DNA of 10,370 nucleotides from JBCDBH01 sp039184055 (GTDB lineage: Bacteria; Acidobacteriota; Thermoanaerobaculia; Multivoradales; J023). Of this stretch, positions 1 through 8,018 are shown one piece after another. The translations under genes and the position numbers were made by a program. Where the stretch lies: contig JBCDBH010000209.1 of assembly GCA_039184055.1 (NCBI GenBank), forward strand, positions 1 through 10,370, written 5' to 3'. How positions within the stretch are numbered: position 1 is the first letter of the stretch; every line of letters starts with the position of its first letter. The notes beneath the pieces are model-generated. The model was not told the DNA's origin, did no database searches, and was given only the letters and a program-made list of their open reading frames with translations.

Positions 1-1
1 C

Positions 2-1423
<1,422 letters not shown>

Positions 1424-1424
1424 C

Positions 1425-1442
1425 TCGCTAGACGTCTGGCGA
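1425..1442 (+). terminator. Short stem-loop between convergent genes, candidate terminator
   Basis: TCGCTAGACGTCTGGCGA forms a 7-bp stem with an ACGT loop directly after the TAA of the propeller gene. One pair is U·G on the plus-strand RNA but would be C·A on the minus-strand RNA, so the structure favours the plus-strand transcript. There is no T-tract, so an intrinsic terminator is only tentative. Confidence 0.3.
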
Positions 1443-1446
1443 CGCC

Positions 1447-2529
1447 TCAGTCGACCAACCCACGCAACAAAGCAACTCGCTCTTGATCACCACTCGCCTC
1501 GTAACGGGCGATGAGCGCGTCGAGCGCTTCACGCCTGCCGGCACGCGCCAAGATCTCGCCCATCGCCACCGTCACCCGCACGTCGTCGGGTGCCAGGGCC
1601 TCTTCTTCTTCGAGCATCCGAATCGCACCATCGACATCACCCGCTTCCGCCAGAGCCTTCGCGTCGTCGATCACCGCGCCGGTCGGGTCGGCGGCGGCGG
1701 CTTCGATCGCGGCGCCGGTTTCGAGCTCGGAGGGCTGAGAGGTGCTGAGACGACGGAAGGTCTCGAGCGCGGCGGTGGCGTCGTCACGACGACCGAGCAC
1801 GGCGAGGGTCTGGCCACGAAGCTGCCAGGCTTGGGGATCGGTGGGACGCAGGTCGCAGGCGCGTTCGAGCGCCGGCAGGGCGGCTTCGGCTCGGCCTTCG
1901 GCGAGCCGGTAGCGACCGTAAGCCCTTAACAAGACGCCTAGAGAGTCGCGTTCGGTGGCGTTGGCTGGAGGCGTTGTGGCGAGCGCGCGGTCGGCGCGGT
2001 TTGCGAGGGCGGTGGCGGCGGTGGCGGCGTCGCCCGCCTGATAGCGCGCCTGAGCGTAGAGCATGGCGATGTCGAGACTCTCGTCACGCCTCGGTTCAAG
2101 CAGCGTGGCGGCATCGTCGGCCCGACCGACGGTGAGGTACGCGTCGGCGAGCAACGTCTCGAGATCGCGCGCCATGGGCGCCGGCACACGACCACGCAAG
2201 GGCTCGAGCAGGCCGATCGCGGCGTCGGGCTCCCCTTGTTCGAAACGTAGCCGGCCACGCAAGAGCCGCACGGGTGGCAGGTCGTCGCTGAGCCCGGTGA
2301 GCAATTCGTCGACTTGGGGGAGACGACCGATTTCGAGTCCAGCAAAGGACGCAGCGAGTCGTGCTTCGAGATCGTCCGGGTTGGCGAGCGCATAGGGGCG
2401 GAGCAGACGGTAGGCATCGGCGAAGCGACGCTCGGCCCCGGCCCGTAGACCGGCTTCACGATCGGCGGGATCGACGGCGTGGGTCCAAGCCGGTGCGAGC
2501 ACGAGCAGCAAGATCAAGACGCGTCGCAT
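1447..2529 (-). CDS. Exported TPR-repeat protein
   Basis: A 360-residue protein. The ATG at 2529 was chosen because GGAGAG lies 5 nt upstream (2540-2535) and because it begins a clear Sec signal peptide (MRRVLILLLVLAPAWTHA, likely cut before VDPAD). The open frame runs further upstream to 2730, but that extension is an Arg-rich shadow of the neighbouring gene. The mature part is nearly all helix-turn-helix TPR/Sel1-like units, for example residues ~20-60, ~75-135, ~205-265 and ~290-345, with phrases such as RGRLRFEQGEPDAAIGLLEP and LRPTDPQAWQLRGQTLAVLG. There is no catalytic motif, no lipobox Cys and no second TM segment, so it is probably a periplasmic or secreted scaffold. Its start overlaps the stop of the upstream 761-aa propeller gene by one base (TGATG), which implies translational coupling and a shared task. 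The partner is unknown. Confidence 0.9.
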   Translation of the reverse strand: MRRVLILLLVLAPAWTHAVDPADREAGLRAGAERRFADAYRLLRPYALANPDDLEARLAASFAGLEIGRLPQVDELLTGLSDDLPPVRLLRGRLRFEQGEPDAAIGLLEPLRGRVPAPMARDLETLLADAYLTVGRADDAATLLEPRRDESLDIAMLYAQARYQAGDAATAATALANRADRALATTPPANATERDSLGVLLRAYGRYRLAEGRAEAALPALERACDLRPTDPQAWQLRGQTLAVLGRRDDATAALETFRRLSTSQPSELETGAAIEAAAADPTGAVIDDAKALAEAGDVDGAIRMLEEEEALAPDDVRVTVAMGEILARAGRREALDALIARYEASGDQERVALLRGLVD

Positions 2530-4814
2530 CAATGCTCTCCATGGCCGGTGTGGCCAACCTGATTCCCACCGCTCAGTGGATGAGACGCGTACTCGAGTCG
2601 CTCGACGCTCGGCGCGCCTTCGACGAGCCGGTACGCCGCGTCGGCCTCGATATTTGTGAAGCTCTGTGTGGCCTGATCCTGAGTCGCTCCACTCGGCCAA
2701 TCCACATCGATCGATTCGATGCTCGCGCACGATCCCAAGCCGATCTCCAATTGATGACTATTGCCCCCGAACGAGCCACCGCTGTCGACCCGACGATGGA
2801 TGGTCTGCCCACCCTGGCAACGAACCGTCACCCGGGCGCCGACCGCATGAGAGTTGGCGCCCGCCGCCTCGAGCCGCAGCACCAGCCACCGCGACCAGCC
2901 GGGGTTCTCGAACAGGGTGTTGGTGTAAGCGTCGAAAGGATAGGCACCACCCATCTGCTCGAAGAGATCTTCGTCGCCATCGCCATCGAGATCCCCGAAA
3001 GCGACGCCATGTCCTTTTTGAACATGACCCAAACCGGCGGCGAAGGTAGCGTCGACAAAGCGCTCACCGGCTAGGTTGCGCAACAGGATATTGGGCATCA
3101 GCGCGTGGATATCCGGCACGCCGGTACCCAAATAAAGATCGAGAAAGCCGTCGCCGTCGACGTCGCCGACGTTGAAGCCCATCGGCAGCAACGGTCGACG
3201 CAATCCCATCTCCTCGCTGGCTTCGACAAAGCGACCGGTGCCGTCGTTGCGGTAGAGCATCGGGTGACCGGTGCTCAGATCAGACCGGCGCGCGGCGGGG
3301 GTCAGATACCAGGCGAAGACCTCTTCGACAGGCGCGCTATAGCCAGCGACAAAAAGATCGAGATCGCCATCGTTGTCGACATCGAAAAACACCGTGCCGA
3401 ACGACGCGTCGAGCGGCGCCGCGACGCCGGCTTGCATGGTGATGTCGGTAAAGGTACCGCCGTCGTTGCGATAAAGCGCGTTGGGGCCGAGGTTGGACAG
3501 ATAAAGATCATCGTCGCCGTCGTTGTCGATATCGCCCCAGGCCACGCCCTTGGTAAAGCCTCGATTCGCCACCCCGGCGGTACGCGCCACTTCGCTGAAG
3601 GTGCCGTCGCCCAGGTTGCGAAAGAGCTGCGACGGATAGCTCCGCACGCCGAGCCCGGACGCGCCGCGTCCACCGACATTCGCCGCCGCCTGCTCGGCTT
3701 CATTGCCAATGAACACATCGAGATCGCCATCGAGATCGTAGTCGGCCCACGCCGCCGTTTGCGAAGGAAAAGCGGGTAACGCCAACCCGGCGGCATGAGT
3801 CGTGTCGACGAACTCTCCGGATTCGGCTAGATCGTTACGCAGCAGGCTGTTGCGCATCCGGCCTTCTTTGCCGAGCCAGCCACCCCGCAACACCATGAGA
3901 TCGAGCGCGCCATCGCCATCGTAGTCGGCGTGCACCAGATTGAGACCACCGAGCTGGCGATCGAGGCCCCAGGCGCGGGTGACGTCTTCGAAGCTACCCT
4001 GACCGTCGTTGCGATATGCCGCCATCGACCCACACGGATCCCAGGTCGACGAGATCAAGTCGAGACGCCCGTCGCCATCGAAATCGTCGATCACCGCGCC
4101 CCCGGAAAGATCGAGCGTCGCGACACCGAGATCGTGCGCGCGATCGACGAATCGCCCCACGTCACCTTGTTCGGCGAAGGCACCGGTGGGTGCGCGAAAC
4201 GTCTCGGGAACCGCCGCTGGATAACCACCGGTGAGCATGCGACTCAGGATCAACAACCAACGACGCACCGGATCACCCGGCTGTCGCGTCGCGGTCTCGG
4301 CGATCAGATCGCCCGCCAGCGTCGCGTCTTCGGGTCGTTGATGCCGTGCCTCGTCGGTGAACGGCAAAATACAGCTCGCGGCGCTGTGCAAACCGAGACA
4401 ATTGCGATCTTCGGCCTGTTGCAACGCCACCAGCGCCCGGCTCAGCCGTAGCTGATCTCGTAGCTCGATCGCCAAGCCAGCCGCTTCGGCACGCTCGAGC
4501 GCTTGGTCGAAGGTGGTCGCCGCGTCGTCCAGATCACCCTGGAGCAGTTGACGGGTGCCGAGCTGCCCACGAAGAAGCACCATCCGCCGCGCATCACCGA
4601 GCCGGTCGGCAGTGGCCACCTGCTGACGGAGAGCTTCGGTGGGCTGACGACCGAAGAAGTTGTCGTCGCCAGCATAAAGACGTTCACACATGGCGCGCAA
4701 TTCGGGCAGAACGCGATCACCCTCGGCACCAACCGGCAGCGCCATCACGAACATCCAGCTCGCAACGAGCCCGAGCAAGCCAAGTCGTCGCGACACGATA
4801 CGCCCACCAAACAT
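2529..4814 (-). CDS. Exported TPR-like / seven-loop FG-GAP propeller / ASPIC-UnbV protein
   Basis: A 761-residue exported protein. Residues 1-30 are a signal peptide (basic MFGGRIVSRR, hydrophobic core, likely cut after VGA). Residues ~33-200 are helical and TPR-like and carry C139-x3-H143-x4-C148 followed by ILPF. Residues ~235-635 hold seven Asp-rich calcium loops starting near D244, D297, D358, D428, D478, D551 and D608, which suggests a seven-bladed propeller. Residues ~641-732 are a complete ASPIC/UnbV domain (NSHAVGARV, VDSGGSFGGNS, DVDWPSG). The C-terminus ends in a His-rich GHTGHGEH. The family is known (CRTAC1-type) but its substrate is not. The start follows the candidate sensor gene by 25 nt and has no Shine-Dalgarno; a TATACT hexamer lies 6 nt upstream of ATG, so it may also have its own leaderless promoter. 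It is coupled to the downstream TPR gene. Confidence 0.94.
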   Translation of the reverse strand: MFGGRIVSRRLGLLGLVASWMFVMALPVGAEGDRVLPELRAMCERLYAGDDNFFGRQPTEALRQQVATADRLGDARRMVLLRGQLGTRQLLQGDLDDAATTFDQALERAEAAGLAIELRDQLRLSRALVALQQAEDRNCLGLHSAASCILPFTDEARHQRPEDATLAGDLIAETATRQPGDPVRRWLLILSRMLTGGYPAAVPETFRAPTGAFAEQGDVGRFVDRAHDLGVATLDLSGGAVIDDFDGDGRLDLISSTWDPCGSMAAYRNDGQGSFEDVTRAWGLDRQLGGLNLVHADYDGDGALDLMVLRGGWLGKEGRMRNSLLRNDLAESGEFVDTTHAAGLALPAFPSQTAAWADYDLDGDLDVFIGNEAEQAAANVGGRGASGLGVRSYPSQLFRNLGDGTFSEVARTAGVANRGFTKGVAWGDIDNDGDDDLYLSNLGPNALYRNDGGTFTDITMQAGVAAPLDASFGTVFFDVDNDGDLDLFVAGYSAPVEEVFAWYLTPAARRSDLSTGHPMLYRNDGTGRFVEASEEMGLRRPLLPMGFNVGDVDGDGFLDLYLGTGVPDIHALMPNILLRNLAGERFVDATFAAGLGHVQKGHGVAFGDLDGDGDEDLFEQMGGAYPFDAYTNTLFENPGWSRWLVLRLEAAGANSHAVGARVTVRCQGGQTIHRRVDSGGSFGGNSHQLEIGLGSCASIESIDVDWPSGATQDQATQSFTNIEADAAYRLVEGAPSVERLEYASHPLSGGNQVGHTGHGEH

Positions 4815-4820
4815 GGGCGA

Positions 4821-4826
4821 AGTATA
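4821..4826 (-). promoter_or_regulatory. Candidate -10 element (TATACT) just upstream of the 761-aa propeller gene
   Basis: TATACT read on the minus strand ends 6 nt before the ATG at 4814. Transcription from it would start at or next to the ATG, which would explain the missing ribosome binding site. No convincing -35 is present, so the call is weak. Confidence 0.28.
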
Positions 4827-4839
4827 GCCGCGTCGTGTC

Positions 4840-5238
4840 TCAGCCCTTGGGTCGGTCGCCGTCTTCTCCTAGCGAGAGGTTACGCCGCATGCGTTCACGT
4901 ATCCGGTCGAATTCTCGCCGTTGCTCCTCGGTCAGCACCGCGGCGATCCGATCGTGAGTATGGTCGAGGATAGCGACCATTCGTGGCTCGGTTTCTCGTC
5001 GCACCACCAAGACGTCATGACGCGCGTCGGCCAACACCGCTTCGATTTCGATCCGTTGCGCATCGCTGAGATCGAGCGTGCGATCGAGACGACGCAGCGC
5101 CACCGCGCTCATGAACTCCGCCATCTTGCCCGGATCACTGATGCGTTTGGCGTAAAAAACATGGGTGCCGAACACACCGACCGTCACCCCGACGACAAAA
5201 ACCACCAGCACCAAGCCCAGGGCGATCAACCGATTCAT
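4840..5238 (-). CDS. Membrane-anchored LTXXQ (Spy/CpxP/CnrX-like) periplasmic sensor candidate
   Basis: A 132-residue protein. The ATG at 5238 is chosen over the one 21 nt upstream because GGAGGG sits 5 nt before it and it forms an ATGA overlap with the preceding gene. Residues ~4-24 are one TM helix (signal anchor). The rest is a charged alpha-helical region with two LTXXQ-type motifs, LSDAQ (57-61) and LTEEQ (102-106), as in Spy, CpxP and metal-sensor CnrX proteins, which form periplasmic four-helix hairpins. His residues are H26, H74, H93 and H95; M39 and M43 are also present. I cannot match them to the known CnrX ligand set, so metal sensing is not established. By position (after an ECF sigma gene and a one-TM partner) it is the likely signal-sensing component. 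A Spy-like chaperone role is the alternative. Confidence 0.82.
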   Translation of the reverse strand: MNRLIALGLVLVVFVVGVTVGVFGTHVFYAKRISDPGKMAEFMSAVALRRLDRTLDLSDAQRIEIEAVLADARHDVLVVRRETEPRMVAILDHTHDRIAAVLTEEQRREFDRIRERMRRNLSLGEDGDRPKG

Positions 5239-5531
5239 GGCAGCCCTCCGGCTAGCCACACCATCAAATCATCGGCCGCCAGCAAGGATGGATCCGGCAC
5301 GCTCACCCACCACGCCGCGAGCACCGCCGCCAGCGCGGTGGCCGGTGGCAAGACCTGACGTACCGCCCAGCCCAACGCCAGCTCGGCGCCACGTGCCTCG
5401 AGCTTCATCGACACCCGCGCGGCGAAACCGGCATCGGGATCGACCTCGGCATGGTGGGCACGTAGCAGCTGACGGGCCAACATCTCACGCTCCTCGAGGG
5501 GTGATGGGGTGGGAGTACGGTCTTCGCTCAT
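5235..5531 (-). CDS. Small single-pass membrane protein, candidate anti-sigma factor (CnrY-like)
   Basis: A 98-residue protein. The N-terminal ~55 residues are hydrophilic and helical (ERE..ARQLLRAHH, then DPDAGFAARVSMKLEARG). The D-x-GFAARV-x-x-KLE pattern is common in the cytoplasmic part of small anti-sigma proteins just before their membrane segment. One hydrophobic helix follows at ~57-76 (including LPPATALAAVLAAWW) and a short C-terminal tail. There is no zinc-binding HxxxCxxC anti-sigma motif, so it is not a ZAS-type protein. The gene starts 13 nt after the sigma-factor stop, with no strong Shine-Dalgarno, and overlaps the next gene by 4 nt (ATGA). The size, topology and position match CnrY-type anti-sigma factors, but the sequence is too short for a confident family call. 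Confidence 0.8.
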   Translation of the reverse strand: MSEDRTPTPSPLEEREMLARQLLRAHHAEVDPDAGFAARVSMKLEARGAELALGWAVRQVLPPATALAAVLAAWWVSVPDPSLLAADDLMVWLAGGLP

Positions 5532-5544
5532 CGAATCATGTCCA

Positions 5545-6135
5545 TTACGCCGGATCGTTCACGCTCCGAGCAAGCAATTGTCTCAGCTTCTTACGTGCGC
5601 GGTGCGCTCGCACCTTGACGTTGACGCGTGTCCAACCGAGCCGATCGGCGATCTCCTCGGTCGACCAGCCTTCTCCGTCGAGCAACAACAACACGAATCG
5701 GTCCGTGGCGGGTAGCGATGCCAGCAACCGCGTCACCTCGAGCCGCGCCCCCGGATCATGGCTAGGGGCCGCGGTGGTGGCGGTGAGCACGTCGTCGAGC
5801 TCGACATCGTCACGACGCTTGCGACGCAGCCGTTGATAGCAGGTATTGAGACAGACCCGGGTGAGCCAATGCTCGAATGGCGCGGCGGCACGCCAGGTGT
5901 CGAGCTTGCGCCATACGGTGAGAAAAGTCTCCTGGGCAACATCGTCGACTTCCTCGGGGCGACGGAAAAACCGCCCCACCAATCGAAACACGCGTCGCTC
6001 GTGGCGACGCACCAATTGCGTGAAGGCGTCTTCATCACCACGTCGACTCGCTTCGACCAAGGGGCGATCGTTGTCGACCGAGCTCTCACGTGGTTCCGCG
6101 CCGTGCCATGTCATGGTTAGAGTCGTGCTCGTCAT
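5545..6135 (-). CDS. ECF-type (extracytoplasmic function) RNA polymerase sigma factor, sigma-70 family
   Basis: A 196-residue sigma-70 family protein from the ATG at 6135. Region 2 is clear (AFTQLVRRHERRVFRLV, then EEVDDVAQETFLTVWRKL and FEHWLTRVCLNTCYQRLRRKRR), and so is region 4 (LPATDRFVLLLLDGEGWSTEEIADRLG, with the recognition helix in TRVNVKVRAHRARKKLR). Regions 1 and 3 are absent, as expected for ECF members, and the length is typical (about 190). The start is uncertain: ATGs at 6135 and 6114 are both plausible and neither has a good Shine-Dalgarno; the one at 6252 lies inside miaE and gives an Arg-rich extension. The gene directs RNA polymerase to a regulon, presumably including this cluster. 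It is followed 13 nt later by the membrane partner and then by the sensor candidate, the usual arrangement for a membrane-sequestered ECF factor. Confidence 0.93.
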   Translation of the reverse strand: MTSTTLTMTWHGAEPRESSVDNDRPLVEASRRGDEDAFTQLVRRHERRVFRLVGRFFRRPEEVDDVAQETFLTVWRKLDTWRAAAPFEHWLTRVCLNTCYQRLRRKRRDDVELDDVLTATTAAPSHDPGARLEVTRLLASLPATDRFVLLLLDGEGWSTEEIADRLGWTRVNVKVRAHRARKKLRQLLARSVNDPA

Positions 6136-6188
6136 CTCGACAAGGGAGATGCCGACCCGGGCCGAGCGGTTACAGCCTCGTTTGCAAC

Positions 6189-6806
6189 TCAGCCGTGGAC
6201 CAACGGCCGCACGCCACCCTGACGTGACAAGGCCGCCTCGTGCTCGAGCCATTCTCGCCAGCGCTCGGTCAACGCGTCACCCTGCGCTTCCCGTTCGGCG
6301 AGGGCATAGAACATCCGCCAATGGCGTTTTTCGGCCGGGCCGAGATCGACGAGCAAACGCGCCACCTCCGGATCACGCTCTTCGATCACCGAGAGCAAGG
6401 TCGTGAAACGCTCACACGAACGTGCCTCGATCAACGCCCCGACGAAAAGCCGATCGAGCTTGAGCGTGTCGGCGCGATCCTTACGCATGAAACCGTGCAG
6501 ACCCGACACCCACGGATTGGTGCGTTTCTTACCGATCGTCAGGCCGCGTTTGAACAGCAGATTGGCGACCCGCCTGAGATGACTCACCTCTTCGGCGGCC
6601 AGATTGCCCATCTGTCGAATGAGCTCCTCGTCGTCAGGGTAATGACCGATCAACGACAGCCCAAAAAGCGCCGCCTGCTGCTCACAGATGGCGTGATCGG
6701 CGAGGAACTCACCGAGATGCTCGGCGGCGAGCTCGGCCCAGGCGATCGGCGTGTGGTGGAGCAAAGGCAGCTCGGCGCGAACAGTATCGAGTGCGGAATC
6801 CGACAT
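6189..6806 (-). CDS. miaE: tRNA-(ms2io6A)-hydroxylase, MiaE-like ferritin-fold diiron enzyme
   Basis: A 205-residue protein of the MiaE family, which uses O2 and a carboxylate-bridged diiron centre to hydroxylate the isopentenyl group of ms2i6A37 in tRNAs reading U-starting codons. The ligand pattern is complete: E42 in CEQQA, E73-x2-H76 in EEVSH, E127 in EARSCERF (E132 also near), and E159-x2-H162 in AEKRHW. The phrases PWVSGLHG and DRLFVGALIEARSCERF are characteristic of the family, and length is normal. Start ATG at 6806: no Shine-Dalgarno is visible, and a TACAAT hexamer lies 7 nt upstream. The sigma-factor start is about 53 nt downstream, so it may share a transcript with the ECF module, although no functional link is obvious. 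The enzyme depends on MiaA and MiaB products, not present here. Confidence 0.93.
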   Translation of the reverse strand: MSDSALDTVRAELPLLHHTPIAWAELAAEHLGEFLADHAICEQQAALFGLSLIGHYPDDEELIRQMGNLAAEEVSHLRRVANLLFKRGLTIGKKRTNPWVSGLHGFMRKDRADTLKLDRLFVGALIEARSCERFTTLLSVIEERDPEVARLLVDLGPAEKRHWRMFYALAEREAQGDALTERWREWLEHEAALSRQGGVRPLVHG

Positions 6807-6813
6807 GGCTTTG

Positions 6814-6819
6814 ATTGTA
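6814..6819 (-). promoter_or_regulatory. Candidate -10 element (TACAAT) upstream of miaE
   Basis: TACAAT on the minus strand ends 7 nt before the miaE ATG, directly after the T-rich end of the stem-loop at 6829-6856. It would give a transcript starting near the ATG. The region 17 nt further upstream is occupied by the hairpin and has no TTGACA-like -35. Confidence 0.3.
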
Positions 6820-6828
6820 AACGCGAAA

Positions 6829-6856
6829 CGCGGCCGGAGCGCTCACTCCGACCGCG
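6829..6856 (-). terminator. Strong stem-loop, probable intrinsic terminator of the M43 protease gene
   Basis: On the minus strand CGCGGTCGGAG and CTCCGGCCGCG form an 11-bp stem around a TGAGCG loop, followed by TTTCGCGTTT. One pair is U·G on the minus-strand RNA and would be a C·A mismatch on the plus strand, so the helix is intact only in RNA coming from the protease gene. It isolates that gene from miaE. Confidence 0.6.
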
Positions 6857-6878
6857 TTCGACGTCAGACTGTTGCCAA

Positions 6879-6897
6879 GCAGGCTGCTGCAACCTGC
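6879..6897 (-). terminator. Second stem-loop just after the M43 gene
   Basis: GCAGGTTGCAGCAGCCTGC on the minus strand folds into an 8-bp stem with a CAG loop, beginning 7 nt after the protease stop. Again one pair is U·G only on the minus-strand RNA. No T-run follows, so it may protect the 3' end or act together with the larger hairpin downstream. Confidence 0.4.
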
Positions 6898-6904
6898 CGA
6901 CAGA

Positions 6905-7807
6905 TCAGAGCAGACCCGGCTTGTAGAGGTTGATCTGCGCTTCCATACGGTCCACCTGGCCCTGCGTGAACTCATCCATGCAGGCGTCGTCGGTGTAGTC
7001 CATGAAGTTGAAGATCGGATCCGGCCCGCCACCCGCGCAGGTGTCGCGACCGATCGGACAACCATAGGCCGGGCTGGCCTCGGCCGGGGTGTCGGCGACG
7101 AAATCGCCCGAGCCGCTGCAGCCACCTTGGAAGGTGTGGTAGAGGCCGAGGTAGTGACCGACCTCGTGGGTACCGGTGTCACCGAGGTTGTAAGGCGCCG
7201 CCGAGCCACCCGGGAGCGACGAGTGGAGGAGAACGACACCGTGCCAGTAGCTGCTCTCCGGATACGAATTCGGGAAGTAGGCCCAACCGAGAATGCCACC
7301 CGACGGATTGCACGTGTAGATGTTGAGCGTGTTGGTCGGGTCGATGGCGAGCGCCTGCTTGATCCGACGCTCGACACCGGTGCTGTAACAGCGGTTGAAC
7401 GCCCGATTGTTGTTGGTGTAATCGACGCTCTGCAGGGTAAACGAGATCCCCGTGCCGGCATAGGCGCTGTTCAACACCGCAATCTGATTGTTGATCTGCG
7501 TCATGGTGACATTGCCGGTCGTACCGTTGTTCTTTCGGATGACGTGAAACGCCACCGGAATGGTGATGTCGAGGGCCCGGGTGAAGCCCTGGTTGTTGGC
7601 GATCCACTCGTCGACTTCACGGTCGATCGCCGCCATTTCGGTCGCCGAAGGATTCTCGATACCGCAACGACCACCACGCTCGAGGTGACCGTCTTCACCC
7701 ATGAAAACGATGTCTTGCAGGTTGTTCTTCACCGGGGCTTCGTCCTGCGCCACCACCATACCCGCGGCGAGCAGACCGACGACAAGAATCAATAGAACCT
7801 TGCGCAT
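6905..7807 (-). CDS. Secreted M43B (pappalysin-like) zinc metalloprotease
   Basis: A 300-residue exported protease. The ATG at 7807 has an excellent Shine-Dalgarno (AGGAGA, 7 nt away) and starts a signal peptide (residues 1-20, likely cut before QDEAP). The open frame extends to 7858 but without support. The zinc site HEVGHYLGLYH (H214, E215, H218, H224) is the metzincin HExxHxxGxxH, and the Met-turn is NFMDYTDDACM with M269. Flanking phrases DFVADTPAEAS, GCPIGRDTC and FTQGQVDRM are typical of bacterial and fungal M43B proteases. Seven cysteines are present; C48 in RCG lies in the short N-terminal pro-region and might act as a latency switch (inference), the others probably form disulfides. 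No C-terminal sorting or carbohydrate-binding domain follows. It appears to be a single-gene unit closed by stem-loops at its 3' end. Confidence 0.95.
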   Translation of the reverse strand: MRKVLLILVVGLLAAGMVVAQDEAPVKNNLQDIVFMGEDGHLERGGRCGIENPSATEMAAIDREVDEWIANNQGFTRALDITIPVAFHVIRKNNGTTGNVTMTQINNQIAVLNSAYAGTGISFTLQSVDYTNNNRAFNRCYSTGVERRIKQALAIDPTNTLNIYTCNPSGGILGWAYFPNSYPESSYWHGVVLLHSSLPGGSAAPYNLGDTGTHEVGHYLGLYHTFQGGCSGSGDFVADTPAEASPAYGCPIGRDTCAGGGPDPIFNFMDYTDDACMDEFTQGQVDRMEAQINLYKPGLL

Positions 7808-7877
7808 GATCGATTCTCCTCTCTCAAAGCTACATTTTTGACATGAATCACGCCACATGGATGCACCTCGACCCCAT

Positions 7878-7892
7878 GAGGCTTCGAGCCTC
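7878..7892. repeat. Perfect inverted repeat with 3-nt loop
   Basis: GAGGCTTCGAGCCTC is a 6-bp perfect stem around TCG, followed on the plus strand by TTTC. It could be a weak terminator or part of a leader structure for the protease mRNA. Confidence 0.45.
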
Positions 7893-7915
7893 TTTCGAGA
7901 GCTGGACGTGATCGC

Positions 7916-7930
7916 CGGCGGCTACCGCCG
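7916..7930. repeat. Perfect GC-rich inverted repeat with 3-nt loop
   Basis: CGGCGGCTACCGCCG is a 6-bp perfect stem around CTA, 23 nt from the previous stem-loop. No T-run follows on either strand. Confidence 0.45.
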
Positions 7931-7996
7931 ACACGATCGAATGACTACAAGATGCAGCCCTTGAACACGTTAGACCGAACGGCCAATGGAACTCAC

Positions 7997-8018
7997 GGAA
8001 AGTAGCACAGGACTTTCC
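7997..8018. repeat. Perfect 7-bp inverted repeat with 8-nt loop
   Basis: GGAAAGT at 7997-8003 pairs with ACTTTCC at 8012-8018. A second small stem (CCTCT / AGAGG with GGGA loop, 8018-8031) abuts it. It may be a protein-binding site or an RNA structure; the sequence alone does not decide. Confidence 0.4.

Noticed and set aside
2530..2730. N-terminal extension of the TPR protein to an ATG at 2730
   Set aside because: It is Arg-rich, overlaps the UnbV coding region, and would bury the signal peptide; the ATG at 2529 has a good ribosome binding site.
3105..3779. Plus-strand open frame with repeated VAVDVADVE/VVDIEKH-like phrases
   Set aside because: Antisense shadow of the calcium loops of the 761-aa gene, same artefact as above.
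6146..6174. Possible ECF-type autoregulatory promoter (TGTAACC, 16 nt, CATCT on the minus strand) before the sigma gene
   Set aside because: The -35-like part is suggestive, but CATCT is a poor match to CGTC-type -10 elements and such pairs are frequent by chance in GC-rich DNA.
6136..6252. Longer start for the sigma factor at 6252
   Set aside because: The added 39 residues are Arg/Gly-rich, overlap miaE and resemble no sigma-factor N-terminus.
6872..7795. 307-codon plus-strand open frame opposite the M43 protease
   Set aside because: The minus strand encodes an intact metzincin with signal peptide and Shine-Dalgarno; the plus-strand product has no recognisable feature.
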